This document shows positions 52,340 through 61,468 of a stretch of DNA of 64,000 nt, piece after piece. Every line of letters starts with the position of its first letter. The first letter of the stretch is position 1. The stretch is from Poriferisodalis sp022821985 (lineage in GTDB: Bacteria > Actinomycetota > Acidimicrobiia > Acidimicrobiales > Poriferisodalaceae). A program made the translations under genes and the position numbers. The stretch covers positions 682,001-746,000 of the forward strand of contig NZ_OZ244781.1 of assembly GCF_965219595.1 (NCBI RefSeq), given 5' to 3'. The notes under the pieces are model-generated. The model searched no databases. It was given only the letters and a program-made list of their open reading frames with translations, and was not told where the DNA came from.

Positions 52340-54175
52340 GTGAACGAACCTGCCGCGACCGGCGACGGCGCGTCCGAAGCCGATGCTGCTGGCGACAGCC
52401 GGCTGGGGCCGGCGCAGCGGGCCGCGTGGCTCGACGAGCTCAGCGGCGGCCACGGTGACGGCCGCGTCGACGTGGTGGTCATCGGCGGCGGTGTCACCGG
52501 AGCCGGCTGCGCGCTCGACCTGGCGCTGCGGGGTCACAGCGTGGCCCTGCTGGAGCAGCGCGACCTGGCGTCGGGCACCTCGAGCCGTTCGTCGAAGCTG
52601 ATCCACGGGGGCCTGCGCTACCTGCAGCGCCTCGAGTTCGGCCTGGTGAAGGAGTCGCTCACCGAGCGCCGGCTGCTGCTCGGACGGCTGGCGCCTCACC
52701 TCGTGCGCCCTGTCCAGTTCCTCTACCCCATCCGGCGAGGCTGGCGGGAACGGCTGCGCACCGGGCTCGGCATCGCGCTGTACAGCGCGATGGCCGGTCG
52801 GGGGCTCCACGCCCATGGCTCGCACCGACACCTCGGCAAGCGCGGCACCCATCGCCTGGCACCTGGCCTCGACGCCGATGTCGTGCGGGGCGCCATCACC
52901 TATTGGGACGGCCAGACCGACGACGCCCGGCTGGTGGTGGCCATCGCCCGCACGGCTGCCGCTCATGGTGCACGCATCCTCACCTCCACCCGCGTGCAGG
53001 AGCTGGTGGTCGCCGACGGTGCCGTCCGCGGGGTCATCGCGCACTGCGGCGAGACCGGTCGCACCTTCAAGCTGGACGCCGATGCGGTGATCAACGCCAC
53101 CGGCGTGTGGACGAGCCAGATCGAGCAGCTTGCCGACCGTGGCACCCGGCCCCCCGAGGGGACCCGCACCCGGATCCGTGCATCGAAAGGGATCCACCTG
53201 CTGGTGCCGCGGGATCGGATCGACCTGCAGTGCGGGCTCATCGTTCCCACACCGCCCAGCGTGCTGTTCGTAGTGCCGTGGGGCGAGCGCTGGATCGTCG
53301 GCACCACCGACAGCGACTGGGATCTCGACTACGCCCACCCCGCTGCCAGCAGCGCCGACATCGAGCTGCTGCTCGAACGCCTCAACAGCGTGCTGGCCCG
53401 CCCGATCGGCCGTGACGACATCTGCGGTGTCTATGCCGGGCTGCGACCGCTGGTGGCCGGCGATGCCCCCGATTCGGCTGAGCAGTCGGCCAAGCTGAGC
53501 CGCGAGCATGCGATCACCCGGGTCGCGCCGGGACTGGTCTCGGTTGCCGGCGGCAAGTACACGACCTACCGGGTGATGGCGGCCGACACGGTCGAGCTGG
53601 CGCTCGGCGAGGTGTGGGCGGCCCGGGGCCACACGGCGCCACGGCTCGCCGGCCGCCGCCGTGACGCTGCCGCCCGCCGATCCGCCACGCTCGTCACGCC
53701 GCTCGTGGGTGCCGACGGCTACGAGGAGCGGCGCCGGCGTCACGACGAGCTCGGTGCCCGGGTGGGCCTGAGCCGCTCCACGGCCGCGCACCTGCTCGAC
53801 CGCCACGGCGATCGGATCGACGAGGTGCTCGAGCTGATCGCCGCCCAGCCCGACCTGGGCCGGCCCCTGGCAGAAGGGCTGCCGTACCTGCGTGCCGAGG
53901 TGGTCCACGCAGTACGCCACGAGGGGGCACTGCATCTCGATGACGTGCTGACCCGGCGGACACGGCTGTCGGTGGAGTCGTGGGACCGCGGCGTCGACGC
54001 CGCGCAGGACACGGCCGAACTGATGGGCGCCGAACTCGGCTGGTCACCCGACACCGTCGAGCGCGAGGTGTGGCACTACCAGGCACGAGTCGAAGCCGAA
54101 CGCGACAGCCAAACGAGGCCCGACGACCAGACCGCCGACGCCGCCCGCCTAGGCGCCCCCGACATCCGCCGCTGA
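52340..54175 (+). CDS. glpD: FAD-dependent glycerol-3-phosphate dehydrogenase
   Basis: 611 residues from GTG 52340, about 40 longer than usual at the N-terminus. VVVIGGGVTGAGCALDLALRG near residue 45 is the FAD motif; SGTSSRSSKLIHGGLRYLQ near 80 is the GlpD signature; ASKGIHLLVPRDR, GERWIVGTTDSDWD and SVAGGKYTTYRVMA complete the catalytic domain, and the last ~130 residues form the helical C-domain. It oxidises glycerol-3-phosphate to dihydroxyacetone phosphate at the membrane, feeding quinones. It is cotranscribed with the aldolase, linking this locus to three-carbon phosphate metabolism. Confidence 0.93.
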   Translation: MNEPAATGDGASEADAAGDSRLGPAQRAAWLDELSGGHGDGRVDVVVIGGGVTGAGCALDLALRGHSVALLEQRDLASGTSSRSSKLIHGGLRYLQRLEFGLVKESLTERRLLLGRLAPHLVRPVQFLYPIRRGWRERLRTGLGIALYSAMAGRGLHAHGSHRHLGKRGTHRLAPGLDADVVRGAITYWDGQTDDARLVVAIARTAAAHGARILTSTRVQELVVADGAVRGVIAHCGETGRTFKLDADAVINATGVWTSQIEQLADRGTRPPEGTRTRIRASKGIHLLVPRDRIDLQCGLIVPTPPSVLFVVPWGERWIVGTTDSDWDLDYAHPAASSADIELLLERLNSVLARPIGRDDICGVYAGLRPLVAGDAPDSAEQSAKLSREHAITRVAPGLVSVAGGKYTTYRVMAADTVELALGEVWAARGHTAPRLAGRRRDAAARRSATLVTPLVGADGYEERRRRHDELGARVGLSRSTAAHLLDRHGDRIDEVLELIAAQPDLGRPLAEGLPYLRAEVVHAVRHEGALHLDDVLTRRTRLSVESWDRGVDAAQDTAELMGAELGWSPDTVEREVWHYQARVEAERDSQTRPDDQTADAARLGAPDIRR

Positions 54176-54235
54176 ACAGTCAGGTACAGATGCCAGAGCG
54201 GGCGCACCTAGCTGCGCGACTCCTAGATTGACGCG

Positions 54236-54994
54236 ATGGTCGTTGATTACGAAGTCCAGGGGCGGGTGGCGATCTTCACGCTGAACCGGCCCGAAGCCCG
54301 CAATGCCATCAGCCACGAGGTGTCCTCGGAGATGGAAGCCCATCTCGACACCTTCGAGGCCGATCCCGAGGTGTGGGTCGGGATCCTGGCCGGCACCGGC
54401 ACCGTGTTCAGCGCCGGCGCCGACCTGAAGTCGGTGGCCGCCAAGAAGCCCATCGAGACCGAAAAGGGCGGCTTTGCCGGGCTCGCCCGCTACCCCCGCA
54501 CCAAGCCGCTCATCGCGGCGGTGGACGGGGCGGCGCTGGCCGGCGGTCTCGAGATCGTGCTGTCCTGCGATCTCGTGGTGGCCTCGCCGCGGGCCCGCTT
54601 CGGCATTCCTGAGGTGAAGCGGTCGCTGGTGGCCGCCGCGGGCGGGCTGTTCCGCCTGCCGCAGGTGGTGGGCCGCAACGTGGCGCTGGAGCTGGCCATG
54701 ACGGGCGACCCGATCTCGGCCGAGCGGGCCCACCAGCTCGGGCTGGTCAACGAGATGGCCGCCGAGGGCGAGGTGGTGCCCGCCGCGATCGAGCTCGCCG
54801 GGCGGATCATCGCCAACGCTCCCAAGGCCGTGCGCGAGAGCCGCGCCGTGGTGCTCGAGAGCCATGCGCGCTCCGAGGACGACGGCTGGGAGATCACCAA
54901 GGATCACTTCCGCAACATCCTCGGCACCGAGGACTTCCTGGAAGGGCCACGGGCGTTCGTGGAGAAGCGCGATCCCGTCTGGACCGGCCGCTAG
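54236..54994 (+). CDS. Enoyl-CoA hydratase/isomerase (crotonase) family protein
   Basis: 252 residues from ATG 54236. FTLNRPEARNAIS, TGTVFSAGADLKSV (oxyanion hole) and AAVDGAALAGGLEIVLSCDLVVAS are the crotonase signatures. One catalytic Glu lies in FGIPEVKRSL near residue 125; the other hydratase Glu position is not clearly occupied, so isomerase or hydratase activity is open. KRSLVAAAGGLFRLPQVVG is typical of actinobacterial EchA-type proteins. It stands alone, 60 bases after glpD, with no partner genes of beta-oxidation immediately adjacent. Confidence 0.9.
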   Translation: MVVDYEVQGRVAIFTLNRPEARNAISHEVSSEMEAHLDTFEADPEVWVGILAGTGTVFSAGADLKSVAAKKPIETEKGGFAGLARYPRTKPLIAAVDGAALAGGLEIVLSCDLVVASPRARFGIPEVKRSLVAAAGGLFRLPQVVGRNVALELAMTGDPISAERAHQLGLVNEMAAEGEVVPAAIELAGRIIANAPKAVRESRAVVLESHARSEDDGWEITKDHFRNILGTEDFLEGPRAFVEKRDPVWTGR

Positions 54995-55122
54995 CCGAAC
55001 CAAAACGCGTATTTCGCGCCTGTCCACGTAGGGCAGACTCGCGGTCTGCACCGGCCGTCCGGCCGGGAGCTCAACTGGCAGATTCCGACACATCAGCCCG
55101 TCGCTCACTGAGGAGCAACGCC

Positions 55123-56109
55123 ATGACCTACACCGCGCCCACCGACAGGTTCCGCTTCGATGCGCTGCGCGGCGGCGTAGAGGGCAAGCGGGTGCTCATC
55201 ACCGGTGCCGGCAAGGACGGCGGCATCGGCCAGGCGATGGCGCTCAGCGCCGGGCTCAACGGCGCCGACTCGGTCGGCATCCACTTCCACCGCAGCTACG
55301 AGGACGGGTTCGACCTGGTGGACCGCCTGCGCGACGAGGGCGTGCATGCCTTCCCCGTGCAGGCCGATGTCACCAACCTGCGGGACCTGTGGGCCATACG
55401 CAGCTACGTCATCGATCAGATGGGCGGCCTGCCGCCGAACCTGGTGATCTGCAACTCCGGGCTGACCGAGTCCGGCTACAGCCTCGGCCGCACACTGCGG
55501 CCAGTCGAGGGCGAGTCCTCATCGCTCAGGCGGGCCCGGGTGCGCCAAGCCTTCATTGAGAACCTGGAGCAGTCACGGTTGGTGCTCGACACCAAGGTCG
55601 ACGGCTTCTTGGCATCGACCCACCTGTGGGCGGGCGAGGCGGTGTACGCCGGCGAGCAGGCGCAGTTCGTGTACGTGTCGTCGCGGCAGGCCGTCGACCC
55701 GGGCCCGGCGGTGCCCGGCTACGCGCTGAGCAATTGGGCGGTGCTGCAGCTTCCCAAGGTGCTCAAGGTGAACCTGGGCCGCAGCGCCGACCTCGTCACC
55801 TGCTTCACGCTGCTGCTGCCGTTCGTGCGCACGGGCATGACCAACGAGTACGCAGGCAACGAGCGGGTCTTCGGGCGCTGGCAGCCGCGGATGCTGGAGC
55901 CATGCGAGATGGCCGAGGCGTTCATGGAGTTGCTGGCCCGCCCCACCGACGAGACCGACGGCGCCATGTACGAGCTGATGGTGAACGCCGCCGACGAGGC
56001 CGACCCGGTGGGTCCGCCGGCGGTCGAGCTGATCTGGCACCAGCTCGCGCTGAATCTCGACGAGCAGCCCGTCGACTGGAGCGCCGCCGAGCCGCTTCGC
56101 TTCGACTGA
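55123..56109 (+). CDS. Short-chain dehydrogenase/reductase-like protein with altered active site
   Basis: 328 residues from ATG 55123, with GAGGAG upstream. VLITGAGKDGGIGQAMALSAG near residue 24 resembles the TGxxxGIG cofactor site with a longer loop, as in FabG-like parts of fatty-acid synthases. FVYVSSRQAV gives the catalytic Ser, but PGYALSNWAVL has Asn where the family has the catalytic Lys (YxxxK to YxxxN). The middle (about residues 105-165) is enlarged. The enzyme may be redox-inactive or use another mechanism. Members of this type occur as 4-oxoacyl reductase-like proteins. Its partner genes are not evident. Confidence 0.82.
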   Translation: MTYTAPTDRFRFDALRGGVEGKRVLITGAGKDGGIGQAMALSAGLNGADSVGIHFHRSYEDGFDLVDRLRDEGVHAFPVQADVTNLRDLWAIRSYVIDQMGGLPPNLVICNSGLTESGYSLGRTLRPVEGESSSLRRARVRQAFIENLEQSRLVLDTKVDGFLASTHLWAGEAVYAGEQAQFVYVSSRQAVDPGPAVPGYALSNWAVLQLPKVLKVNLGRSADLVTCFTLLLPFVRTGMTNEYAGNERVFGRWQPRMLEPCEMAEAFMELLARPTDETDGAMYELMVNAADEADPVGPPAVELIWHQLALNLDEQPVDWSAAEPLRFD

Positions 56110-56192
56110 CCTCGATTCCCGTTCCCAGATGCGGAGAGCGGGCAGGCCCTGTGTCCGGCCGTGGGTGTGGGGCTGATCAGGTCGCTCGATAT

Positions 56193-56217
56193 TTGTAGTT
56201 AGGTTTACTTTACAACA
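56193..56217 (+). promoter_or_regulatory. Iron-regulator (IdeR/DtxR or Fur)-like box before the iron-transport gene
   Basis: TTAGGTTTACTTTACAACA (56199-56217) matches the left half of the IdeR/DtxR consensus TTAGGTTAG well and the right half poorly; TTGTA (56193-56197) and TACAA (56211-56215) form an outer dyad. It lies 30 bases before the binding-protein start in an AT-rich island, consistent with iron-dependent repression. Confidence 0.5.
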
Positions 56218-56246
56218 GGTGACAACCGCCGCTATAGTGCGGCGCC

Positions 56247-57362
56247 ATGTTCAAGAACGACACGACTGCACTTCCCCGCCGACGAGCCAGCGGCTCCGCC
56301 AAGCGCTTGCGCCTCGCGGCCCTCATCGTCGCCCTCGGCGTGGCGGCGGCAGCATGCGGCTCCGCACGCACGCTGGAAGGCACCGCTGCGGAGATCTACG
56401 ACGGGGAGTGCGTCTCGGAATCGGACCGGCAGCTCACGGTCTATTCGGGCCGCACCGAGAATCTGATCCAGCCGGTCCTCGACGCCTTCGAGTGCGAGAC
56501 CGGCATCACGGTGGCGGTCCGGTGGGGCGCCTCCACCGATCTGGCCCTGCTGCTGGCCGAGGAAGGCGACCGCACACCCGCCGACGTGTTCCTGTCGCGC
56601 TCGCCCGGCCCCGTGGGCTTCCTGGCGAACCAGGGGCTGCTCACCACCGTCGACGGCGACGTGGCGAACCTGGTCACGGCCGACCACCGGTCCGACGCCG
56701 GAACGTGGGTCGGCTTCACCGGTCGCCAGCGCGTGCTCGTCTACAACCTCGACAGCGTCGCCGACGACGAGCTGCCCGCATCGATCTTCGACCTCACTGA
56801 CGAGCGTTACCGCGGGCGGGTGGCCGTCCCGGCAACGAACGGCTCGTTCGTCGACTGGTTCACCGTGTTCCGCGACCAGCACGGCAGCGACACCGCGGCG
56901 CAATGGCTCGACGACATGGTGGCCAACGACGCCCGCTACTACCCCAACAATCGGTCCATCGTCGAGGCTGCCGGGCGCGGCGAGATCGATATGGGACTGG
57001 TGAATCACTACTACCAGTACCAAGTGGCCGCGGCCTTGGGCGACGATCACCGCGCCGCCAACTGGGACTTCGCCGGCGACGACGTCGGCTCGATACTCAT
57101 CATCACCGCCGCCACGGTGACCACCGCCAGCGACGACACAGACATCGCCAACCAGTTCATCGCCTACCTGCTGAGCCAGGCCGCCCAGCAGTACTTCAGC
57201 AACGAGACGCTCGAGTACCCGCTGGCGGCCGGCGTGGCGCCCGCAGGCGTCCTGCCCCCGCTGGGCGGCCCCGAGATCGGCAGCATCGACTTCGACGCCT
57301 TGGGCGACGGATTCGCACGTTCGACGGAGATCATCGAAGCAAGCGGCATCCTGAACGAGTGA
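56247..57362 (+). CDS. Iron(III) ABC transporter substrate-binding lipoprotein (FbpA/FutA-like)
   Basis: 371 residues from ATG 56247. The signal LAALIVALGVAAAACGS gives a lipobox Cys near residue 37. QLTVYSGRTENLIQPVLDAFECETGI, DVFLSRSPGPVGFLANQGLL, and PNNRSIVEAAGRGEIDMGLVNHYYQYQV near residue 240, with the Tyr pair that binds ferric iron, are the FbpA/FutA signatures. AYLLSQAAQQYFSNETLEYPLAAGV near the end is also typical. It is followed by its permease after 148 bases and preceded by an iron-box-like sequence. It should deliver Fe(III) to that permease. Confidence 0.92.
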   Translation: MFKNDTTALPRRRASGSAKRLRLAALIVALGVAAAACGSARTLEGTAAEIYDGECVSESDRQLTVYSGRTENLIQPVLDAFECETGITVAVRWGASTDLALLLAEEGDRTPADVFLSRSPGPVGFLANQGLLTTVDGDVANLVTADHRSDAGTWVGFTGRQRVLVYNLDSVADDELPASIFDLTDERYRGRVAVPATNGSFVDWFTVFRDQHGSDTAAQWLDDMVANDARYYPNNRSIVEAAGRGEIDMGLVNHYYQYQVAAALGDDHRAANWDFAGDDVGSILIITAATVTTASDDTDIANQFIAYLLSQAAQQYFSNETLEYPLAAGVAPAGVLPPLGGPEIGSIDFDALGDGFARSTEIIEASGILNE

Positions 57363-57510
57363 CCTCAGCACAGCCGCGTTTAGTACGTGCGCGGATTGGC
57401 GGAACTCGCCGTCGCGTTGCCCGTTGCTTCCCGCTCTTGTTCGCTGCGCTCACGGGCCGCTCGGGCCACGGCTTCGCCATACGGCTCAGCCTCTCAGCCG
57501 GAGCGGCGCG

Positions 57511-59121
57511 ATGATCCAGGCACTCCGGCGGCGACGCAGCCGCGCCCCTGCTGCACTGCGCATCGCCGGGGTGGTGCTGGCGTTCGGGTTCGCCTTCCCC
57601 GGTGTGTACCTGGTGTACCGGGCGCTGCGCGACGGCACCGGTCCCGAGGGGCTGCTGTGGAGCGCCCGGACCCTCGGCCCGCTGTGGCGATCGCTGCGCC
57701 TGGCGGTGTCGGTGTCGGCGAGCGCGCTGGTGCTCGGCACCGGTTTGGCGTGGCTCACCATGCGGACCGACCTGCCGCTGCGCAAGCTGTGGCGGGTCCT
57801 GCTGCCGCTGCCGCTCGTGTATCCGACGTTCGTGGGCGCGGCTGCGTTCATCCGCGCGCTCAATCCGGGCGGGCTGGCCAATGACCTGCTCAGCAGCGTC
57901 GGCATCGATTCGGTGCCCGAACTGCGGGGCTTCTGGGGCGCATGGTTCGTGCTGGTGCTGATGACCTATCCCTACGTGTACCTGCCGGTGGCGGCACGGC
58001 TGCGGCACCTTCCCGGCAGCCTCGAGGAGAGCGCCCGGCTGCTCGGCGACAGCGCGTTTGCCGTGTTCCGCCGCATCTGCCTGCCGCACGCCGGCACCGC
58101 CATCGGCGCAGGGACGCTGCTGGTGTTCCTGTACACGCTGAGCGACTTCGGCGCTGTGCAGCTCATGCGGTACGACACGCTGACACGAGCCATTGCCACG
58201 AACTACCTGGCCAACCCGCCTGTCGCCCTGGCCCTCAGCCTGATGCTGCTGGTGCTCGCAGCAATCGTGGTGCTGGCCGAGCGCTGGTTCTCGCGCCGCC
58301 TGCCCGACGCGATGTCGGCCAAGAGCGATCGGCCGCTCGACTACCGGCTCGGACGCTGGCGGCCGTGGGCCACCGCAGCGGTGGCAGTGACGGTCTTCGC
58401 GAGCGTCATCGCACCCTTCATCGCCCTGGCCGACTGGGCGCAGCGCGGCCTGTTCCGCTCGCTGACCGGCGACCGCGCGCTCACCGTCGACTACTCCTCC
58501 ATCGCGGAGTCCACGTTCAACACCGTGTGGGTGAGCGTCGTAGCGGCCGTGGTGTCGGTGGCGGCGGTGCTGCCGATCGCCCTGCTGGTGGGGCGCTACC
58601 GATCCCGGACCGGGTCGCTCGCGCACGCCGTGGTCATCAGCACGTTCGCGCTTCCTGGGCTGCTCATTGCCCTGTCGATGCGCTTTTGGACGCTGCGCAC
58701 CGACCTGGTGCTCGATCTGCTGGGCGACACTGCGGCGCTGCTGATCTTCGCCTACATCGTGCGCTTCGGCTCGCTCGCGATGGGCATCAGCGTGGTCGCT
58801 GTGCGCAGCGTGCCCGAGCGCCTGCACGACTCGGCCCGTCTCCTCGGCGCCGGTCCCCTGCGACGTTTCCTGACGGTGGACATGCCGGTCATGGGCCCTG
58901 CGCTCGGAGCTGGCGCGGGACTGGTGCTGCTGTCGGTGATGAAGGAGCTGCCGATCAGCCTGTTCGTGTCGCCGCTCGGCTTCTCGACGCTGACCACCCG
59001 GATCTACGGATCCTTCGAGGATGCCTTCATTGCCGAGGCCGGGCTGCTGAGCGTCATCTTGGTGGTGCTGTCGTTCGTGCTCACCTGGTTCCTGGTGGTC
59101 CGGCGCCAGGAACACGCCTGA
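57511..59121 (+). CDS. Iron(III) ABC transporter permease (FbpB-like, fused)
   Basis: 536 residues from ATG 57511, with GGAGCGG upstream. About twelve membrane segments fall in two homologous halves, each with a binding-protein-dependent permease loop: SLEESARLLGDSAFAVFRRICLPH near residue 170 and LHDSARLLGAGPLRRFLTVDMPV near 445. This fused form is typical of iron(III) permeases (FbpB/FutB/SfuB). No ATP-binding subunit (FbpC) follows; the next genes are on the other strand. The energising ATPase must be elsewhere in the genome. Confidence 0.92.
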   Translation: MIQALRRRRSRAPAALRIAGVVLAFGFAFPGVYLVYRALRDGTGPEGLLWSARTLGPLWRSLRLAVSVSASALVLGTGLAWLTMRTDLPLRKLWRVLLPLPLVYPTFVGAAAFIRALNPGGLANDLLSSVGIDSVPELRGFWGAWFVLVLMTYPYVYLPVAARLRHLPGSLEESARLLGDSAFAVFRRICLPHAGTAIGAGTLLVFLYTLSDFGAVQLMRYDTLTRAIATNYLANPPVALALSLMLLVLAAIVVLAERWFSRRLPDAMSAKSDRPLDYRLGRWRPWATAAVAVTVFASVIAPFIALADWAQRGLFRSLTGDRALTVDYSSIAESTFNTVWVSVVAAVVSVAAVLPIALLVGRYRSRTGSLAHAVVISTFALPGLLIALSMRFWTLRTDLVLDLLGDTAALLIFAYIVRFGSLAMGISVVAVRSVPERLHDSARLLGAGPLRRFLTVDMPVMGPALGAGAGLVLLSVMKELPISLFVSPLGFSTLTTRIYGSFEDAFIAEAGLLSVILVVLSFVLTWFLVVRRQEHA

Positions 59122-59135
59122 GCGCCCGGGGCGCG

Positions 59136-60668
59136 CTAGGTGGGCCAGTAGTCGGCCTTGTGCTCGCGCTTCAGCACCTTGCCGGTCGGGCCCTTCAGCA
59201 ATTCGCTGCGGAGTTCGACCGTCTTGGGCACCTTGAACGTGGCCAGCGTCTCGCGGCTGAAATCGATGAGCTCTTCGGGGGTGGTTCCCCCGCCGTCACG
59301 CAGCACCACAAGCGCGTGCACTGCCTCGCCCCAGCGGTCGTCGGGCACACCGAACACGCACACGTCCGCCACGGCGGGGTGCTCGGCGAGGGCGTTCTCC
59401 ACCTCGACGGGATACACGTTGTACCCGCCGGTGATGATCATGAACTGCTTGCGGTCCACGAGGTACGCGTAGCCCTCGCTGTCGACGTAGCCCAGGTCGC
59501 CCGTGTGCAGCCAGCCGTCTTGCAAGGTCTCGGCGGTCTGTTCGGGCGCATCCAGATAGCCCGCCATGACCGAGGCGCTGCGCACACGGATCTCGCCCTG
59601 CTCGCCCGGCGCGAGCGCCTCGCCGCTGGTCCCGGCGGTCTCCAATTCGACGTGATGCATGGGCCGACCGCACGAGCGCAGCAGGTGCTCATCGCCCGCC
59701 ATCGCCCGCAGGTGATCGGCGTGGGACAGGCGAGTGAACCAGCCGCCCGCCCCCTCAGTCGAGCCGTACCACTGCTCGATCTCGGTGTCGGCGAAGGTGG
59801 CCAGGGTGCGCCGGATCATCGCCGGCGTGGTCGGGGCCGACCCGTACACCACCTTGCGCAGGCTCGAGCAGTCGGCGGGCGCCGCCTCCTGGGCGTCGAG
59901 CACCGCTCCGAGCATCGTCGGCACCCACACCGTCGCGGTCACGCTGTGCTGGGAGATGGCGTCGAGGCAGTCAGCGGGCGTGAACGCCGGCAGCACGACG
60001 TTGGTCCAGCCCAGCACCACGTGCCAGATGCCCAGCAGCCCCGGAACGCCGGCGCCCGGCAGGCAGTGCAGCCAGATGTCGTCGGGTCGCATCTCGGCGT
60101 CCATCGCCGTGTGCGCCAGCGCGTGGGTGACGTTGCGATGGGTCCACAGGGCCCCCTTGGGGGCACCGGTCGACCCGGTCGTGTAGCAGATGGTGGACAG
60201 GTCGGCCTCGGTCACCTCGACGGTCGGCAATCCGCCGGGCTGGCCGGCGTCGATCAACGCGGTCAGCTCGCCGTAGTCGGCAGCAGCGTCGCCGCAGTTG
60301 ATGAACCCGGGCGAGCTCTGCGCTACCAGCGGAGCGAAGTCGTCGCTGCACAGCCCGTAGCCCACCCCGCTGTGCGCCAGCAGCGTGTCGATCTCGGCCG
60401 GCGAGTACCGGTAGTTCAGCCCGACCCGCACCGCGCCCAGCCGAGCCAACGCGAAGATGGCCTCGTTGTGGAGCGGCCCGTCGGCAAACAGGGTGGCGAC
60501 CCGGTCGCCCGCCGCCACGCCCGCTTCGGCCAGCCCGCCGGCCAGCCGCTCCGCCCGCTCGGCAACCTCCGCCCAGGTGAACTGCAGCCCCTCGGCGGGA
60601 TAGATGTAGGCCAGGTCGTCGGGCCGCCGCCGTGCGGTGCGGCGCAGCAGGTCCCACGTGGTGCTCAT
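59136..60668 (-). CDS. AMP-binding acyl-CoA synthetase
   Basis: 510 residues from ATG 60668, overlapping the enoyl-CoA hydratase stop by four bases. ICYTTGSTGAPKGALWTH near residue 163 is the ATP-binding loop, YGSTEGAGG near 305 the A5 motif, DLGYVDSEGYAYLVDRKQFMII the A7-A8 hinge and GPTGKVLKRE at the end holds the A10 Lys. The family activates fatty or aromatic acids as acyl-CoA. It is the last gene of a five-gene reverse operon (EthD protein, diiron protein, MaoC, hydratase, ligase), so probably it activates the acid that enters, or is released by, that pathway. Confidence 0.93.
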   Translation of the reverse strand: MSTTWDLLRRTARRRPDDLAYIYPAEGLQFTWAEVAERAERLAGGLAEAGVAAGDRVATLFADGPLHNEAIFALARLGAVRVGLNYRYSPAEIDTLLAHSGVGYGLCSDDFAPLVAQSSPGFINCGDAAADYGELTALIDAGQPGGLPTVEVTEADLSTICYTTGSTGAPKGALWTHRNVTHALAHTAMDAEMRPDDIWLHCLPGAGVPGLLGIWHVVLGWTNVVLPAFTPADCLDAISQHSVTATVWVPTMLGAVLDAQEAAPADCSSLRKVVYGSAPTTPAMIRRTLATFADTEIEQWYGSTEGAGGWFTRLSHADHLRAMAGDEHLLRSCGRPMHHVELETAGTSGEALAPGEQGEIRVRSASVMAGYLDAPEQTAETLQDGWLHTGDLGYVDSEGYAYLVDRKQFMIITGGYNVYPVEVENALAEHPAVADVCVFGVPDDRWGEAVHALVVLRDGGGTTPEELIDFSRETLATFKVPKTVELRSELLKGPTGKVLKREHKADYWPT

Positions 60669-61468
60669 CGGCCGCTGAAGCGGGGCGGCCGCTTCTCAGC
60701 GAACGCAGCCAAGCCCTCGCGGTAGTCGTCGGTGGTCACCAGCTCGGCCTGCAGCCGCGCCTCGGCCTCGTTCACGTCGGCCCAGGTCATGCCGAGGGCC
60801 TGGCGCAGCAGGGCTTTCTGGCGGCGGAACGCCAGCGTGGGCCCCGCCGCGATGCGCCGGGCGAGCGCCGAGGCCACCGCCAGCAGCCGGCTGCCGGCCA
60901 CCGAGCGGTTCACCAGACCCCACTCGGCCGCCTGCGGGCCCCGGATGATGTCGGCGGTGTAGATCATCTCCATCGCCCGCCCCATGCCGACCAGCCGGGG
61001 CAGGTGGTAGTGGCCGCCCGAGTCGAGTGCCACGCCCAGGTTCGCGAACGGCGAGCTGAAGCGGGCATTGTCAGCCGCGATCACCACGTCGCAGTTCAGC
61101 GCGAGGCCGAGGCCAACCCCCATCGCAGCGCCGTTCACCGCCGCCACGCTCGGCTTGGGGAACTCCCAGAGCTGTTCGAGGACCGGGGTGATCGTCTGCG
61201 AGATGATGGCGTAGGCGTCCTCGCCGGGCTCGGCTTCGGACAGATCCCGGCCCGAGCAGAATGCCCGGCCCGCTCCGGTCATCAGCAAACAGCGCACGCC
61301 GTCGTCGGCTTCCGCGGCCTCGAACGCCGTCGACAGCTCGGCCAGCATCGCCTGGTTGGCAGCGTTCATGGCCCGAGGCCGGTTCAGGGTGATGGTGCGG
61401 ACGCCGCTCTCGTCGTTGACGGCCAGCGTCTCGAAGGCGGGCTGGCCGCCCGTGTTCTCGGGGCTCAT
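60665..61468 (-). CDS. Enoyl-CoA hydratase/isomerase family protein
   Basis: 267 residues from ATG 61468; both ends overlap neighbours by four bases. TITLNRPRAMNAANQ, GAGRAFCSGRDLSE (oxyanion hole) and VNGAAMGVGLGLALNCDVVIAA identify the crotonase fold. LGVALDSGGHYHLPRLVG has Asp at the place where isomerases of the PaaG type carry their acid, so isomerase or ring-opening activity is possible. The end, AFAEKRPPRFSGR, is typical of the family. It functions with the adjacent MaoC protein and CoA ligase. Confidence 0.93.
   Translation of the reverse strand: MSPENTGGQPAFETLAVNDESGVRTITLNRPRAMNAANQAMLAELSTAFEAAEADDGVRCLLMTGAGRAFCSGRDLSEAEPGEDAYAIISQTITPVLEQLWEFPKPSVAAVNGAAMGVGLGLALNCDVVIAADNARFSSPFANLGVALDSGGHYHLPRLVGMGRAMEMIYTADIIRGPQAAEWGLVNRSVAGSRLLAVASALARRIAAGPTLAFRRQKALLRQALGMTWADVNEAEARLQAELVTTDDYREGLAAFAEKRPPRFSGR

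Noticed and set aside
57331..59115. A 594-codon minus-strand open frame opposite the iron permease
   Set aside because: Gln/His/Arg-rich shadow; the plus strand encodes an obvious membrane permease.
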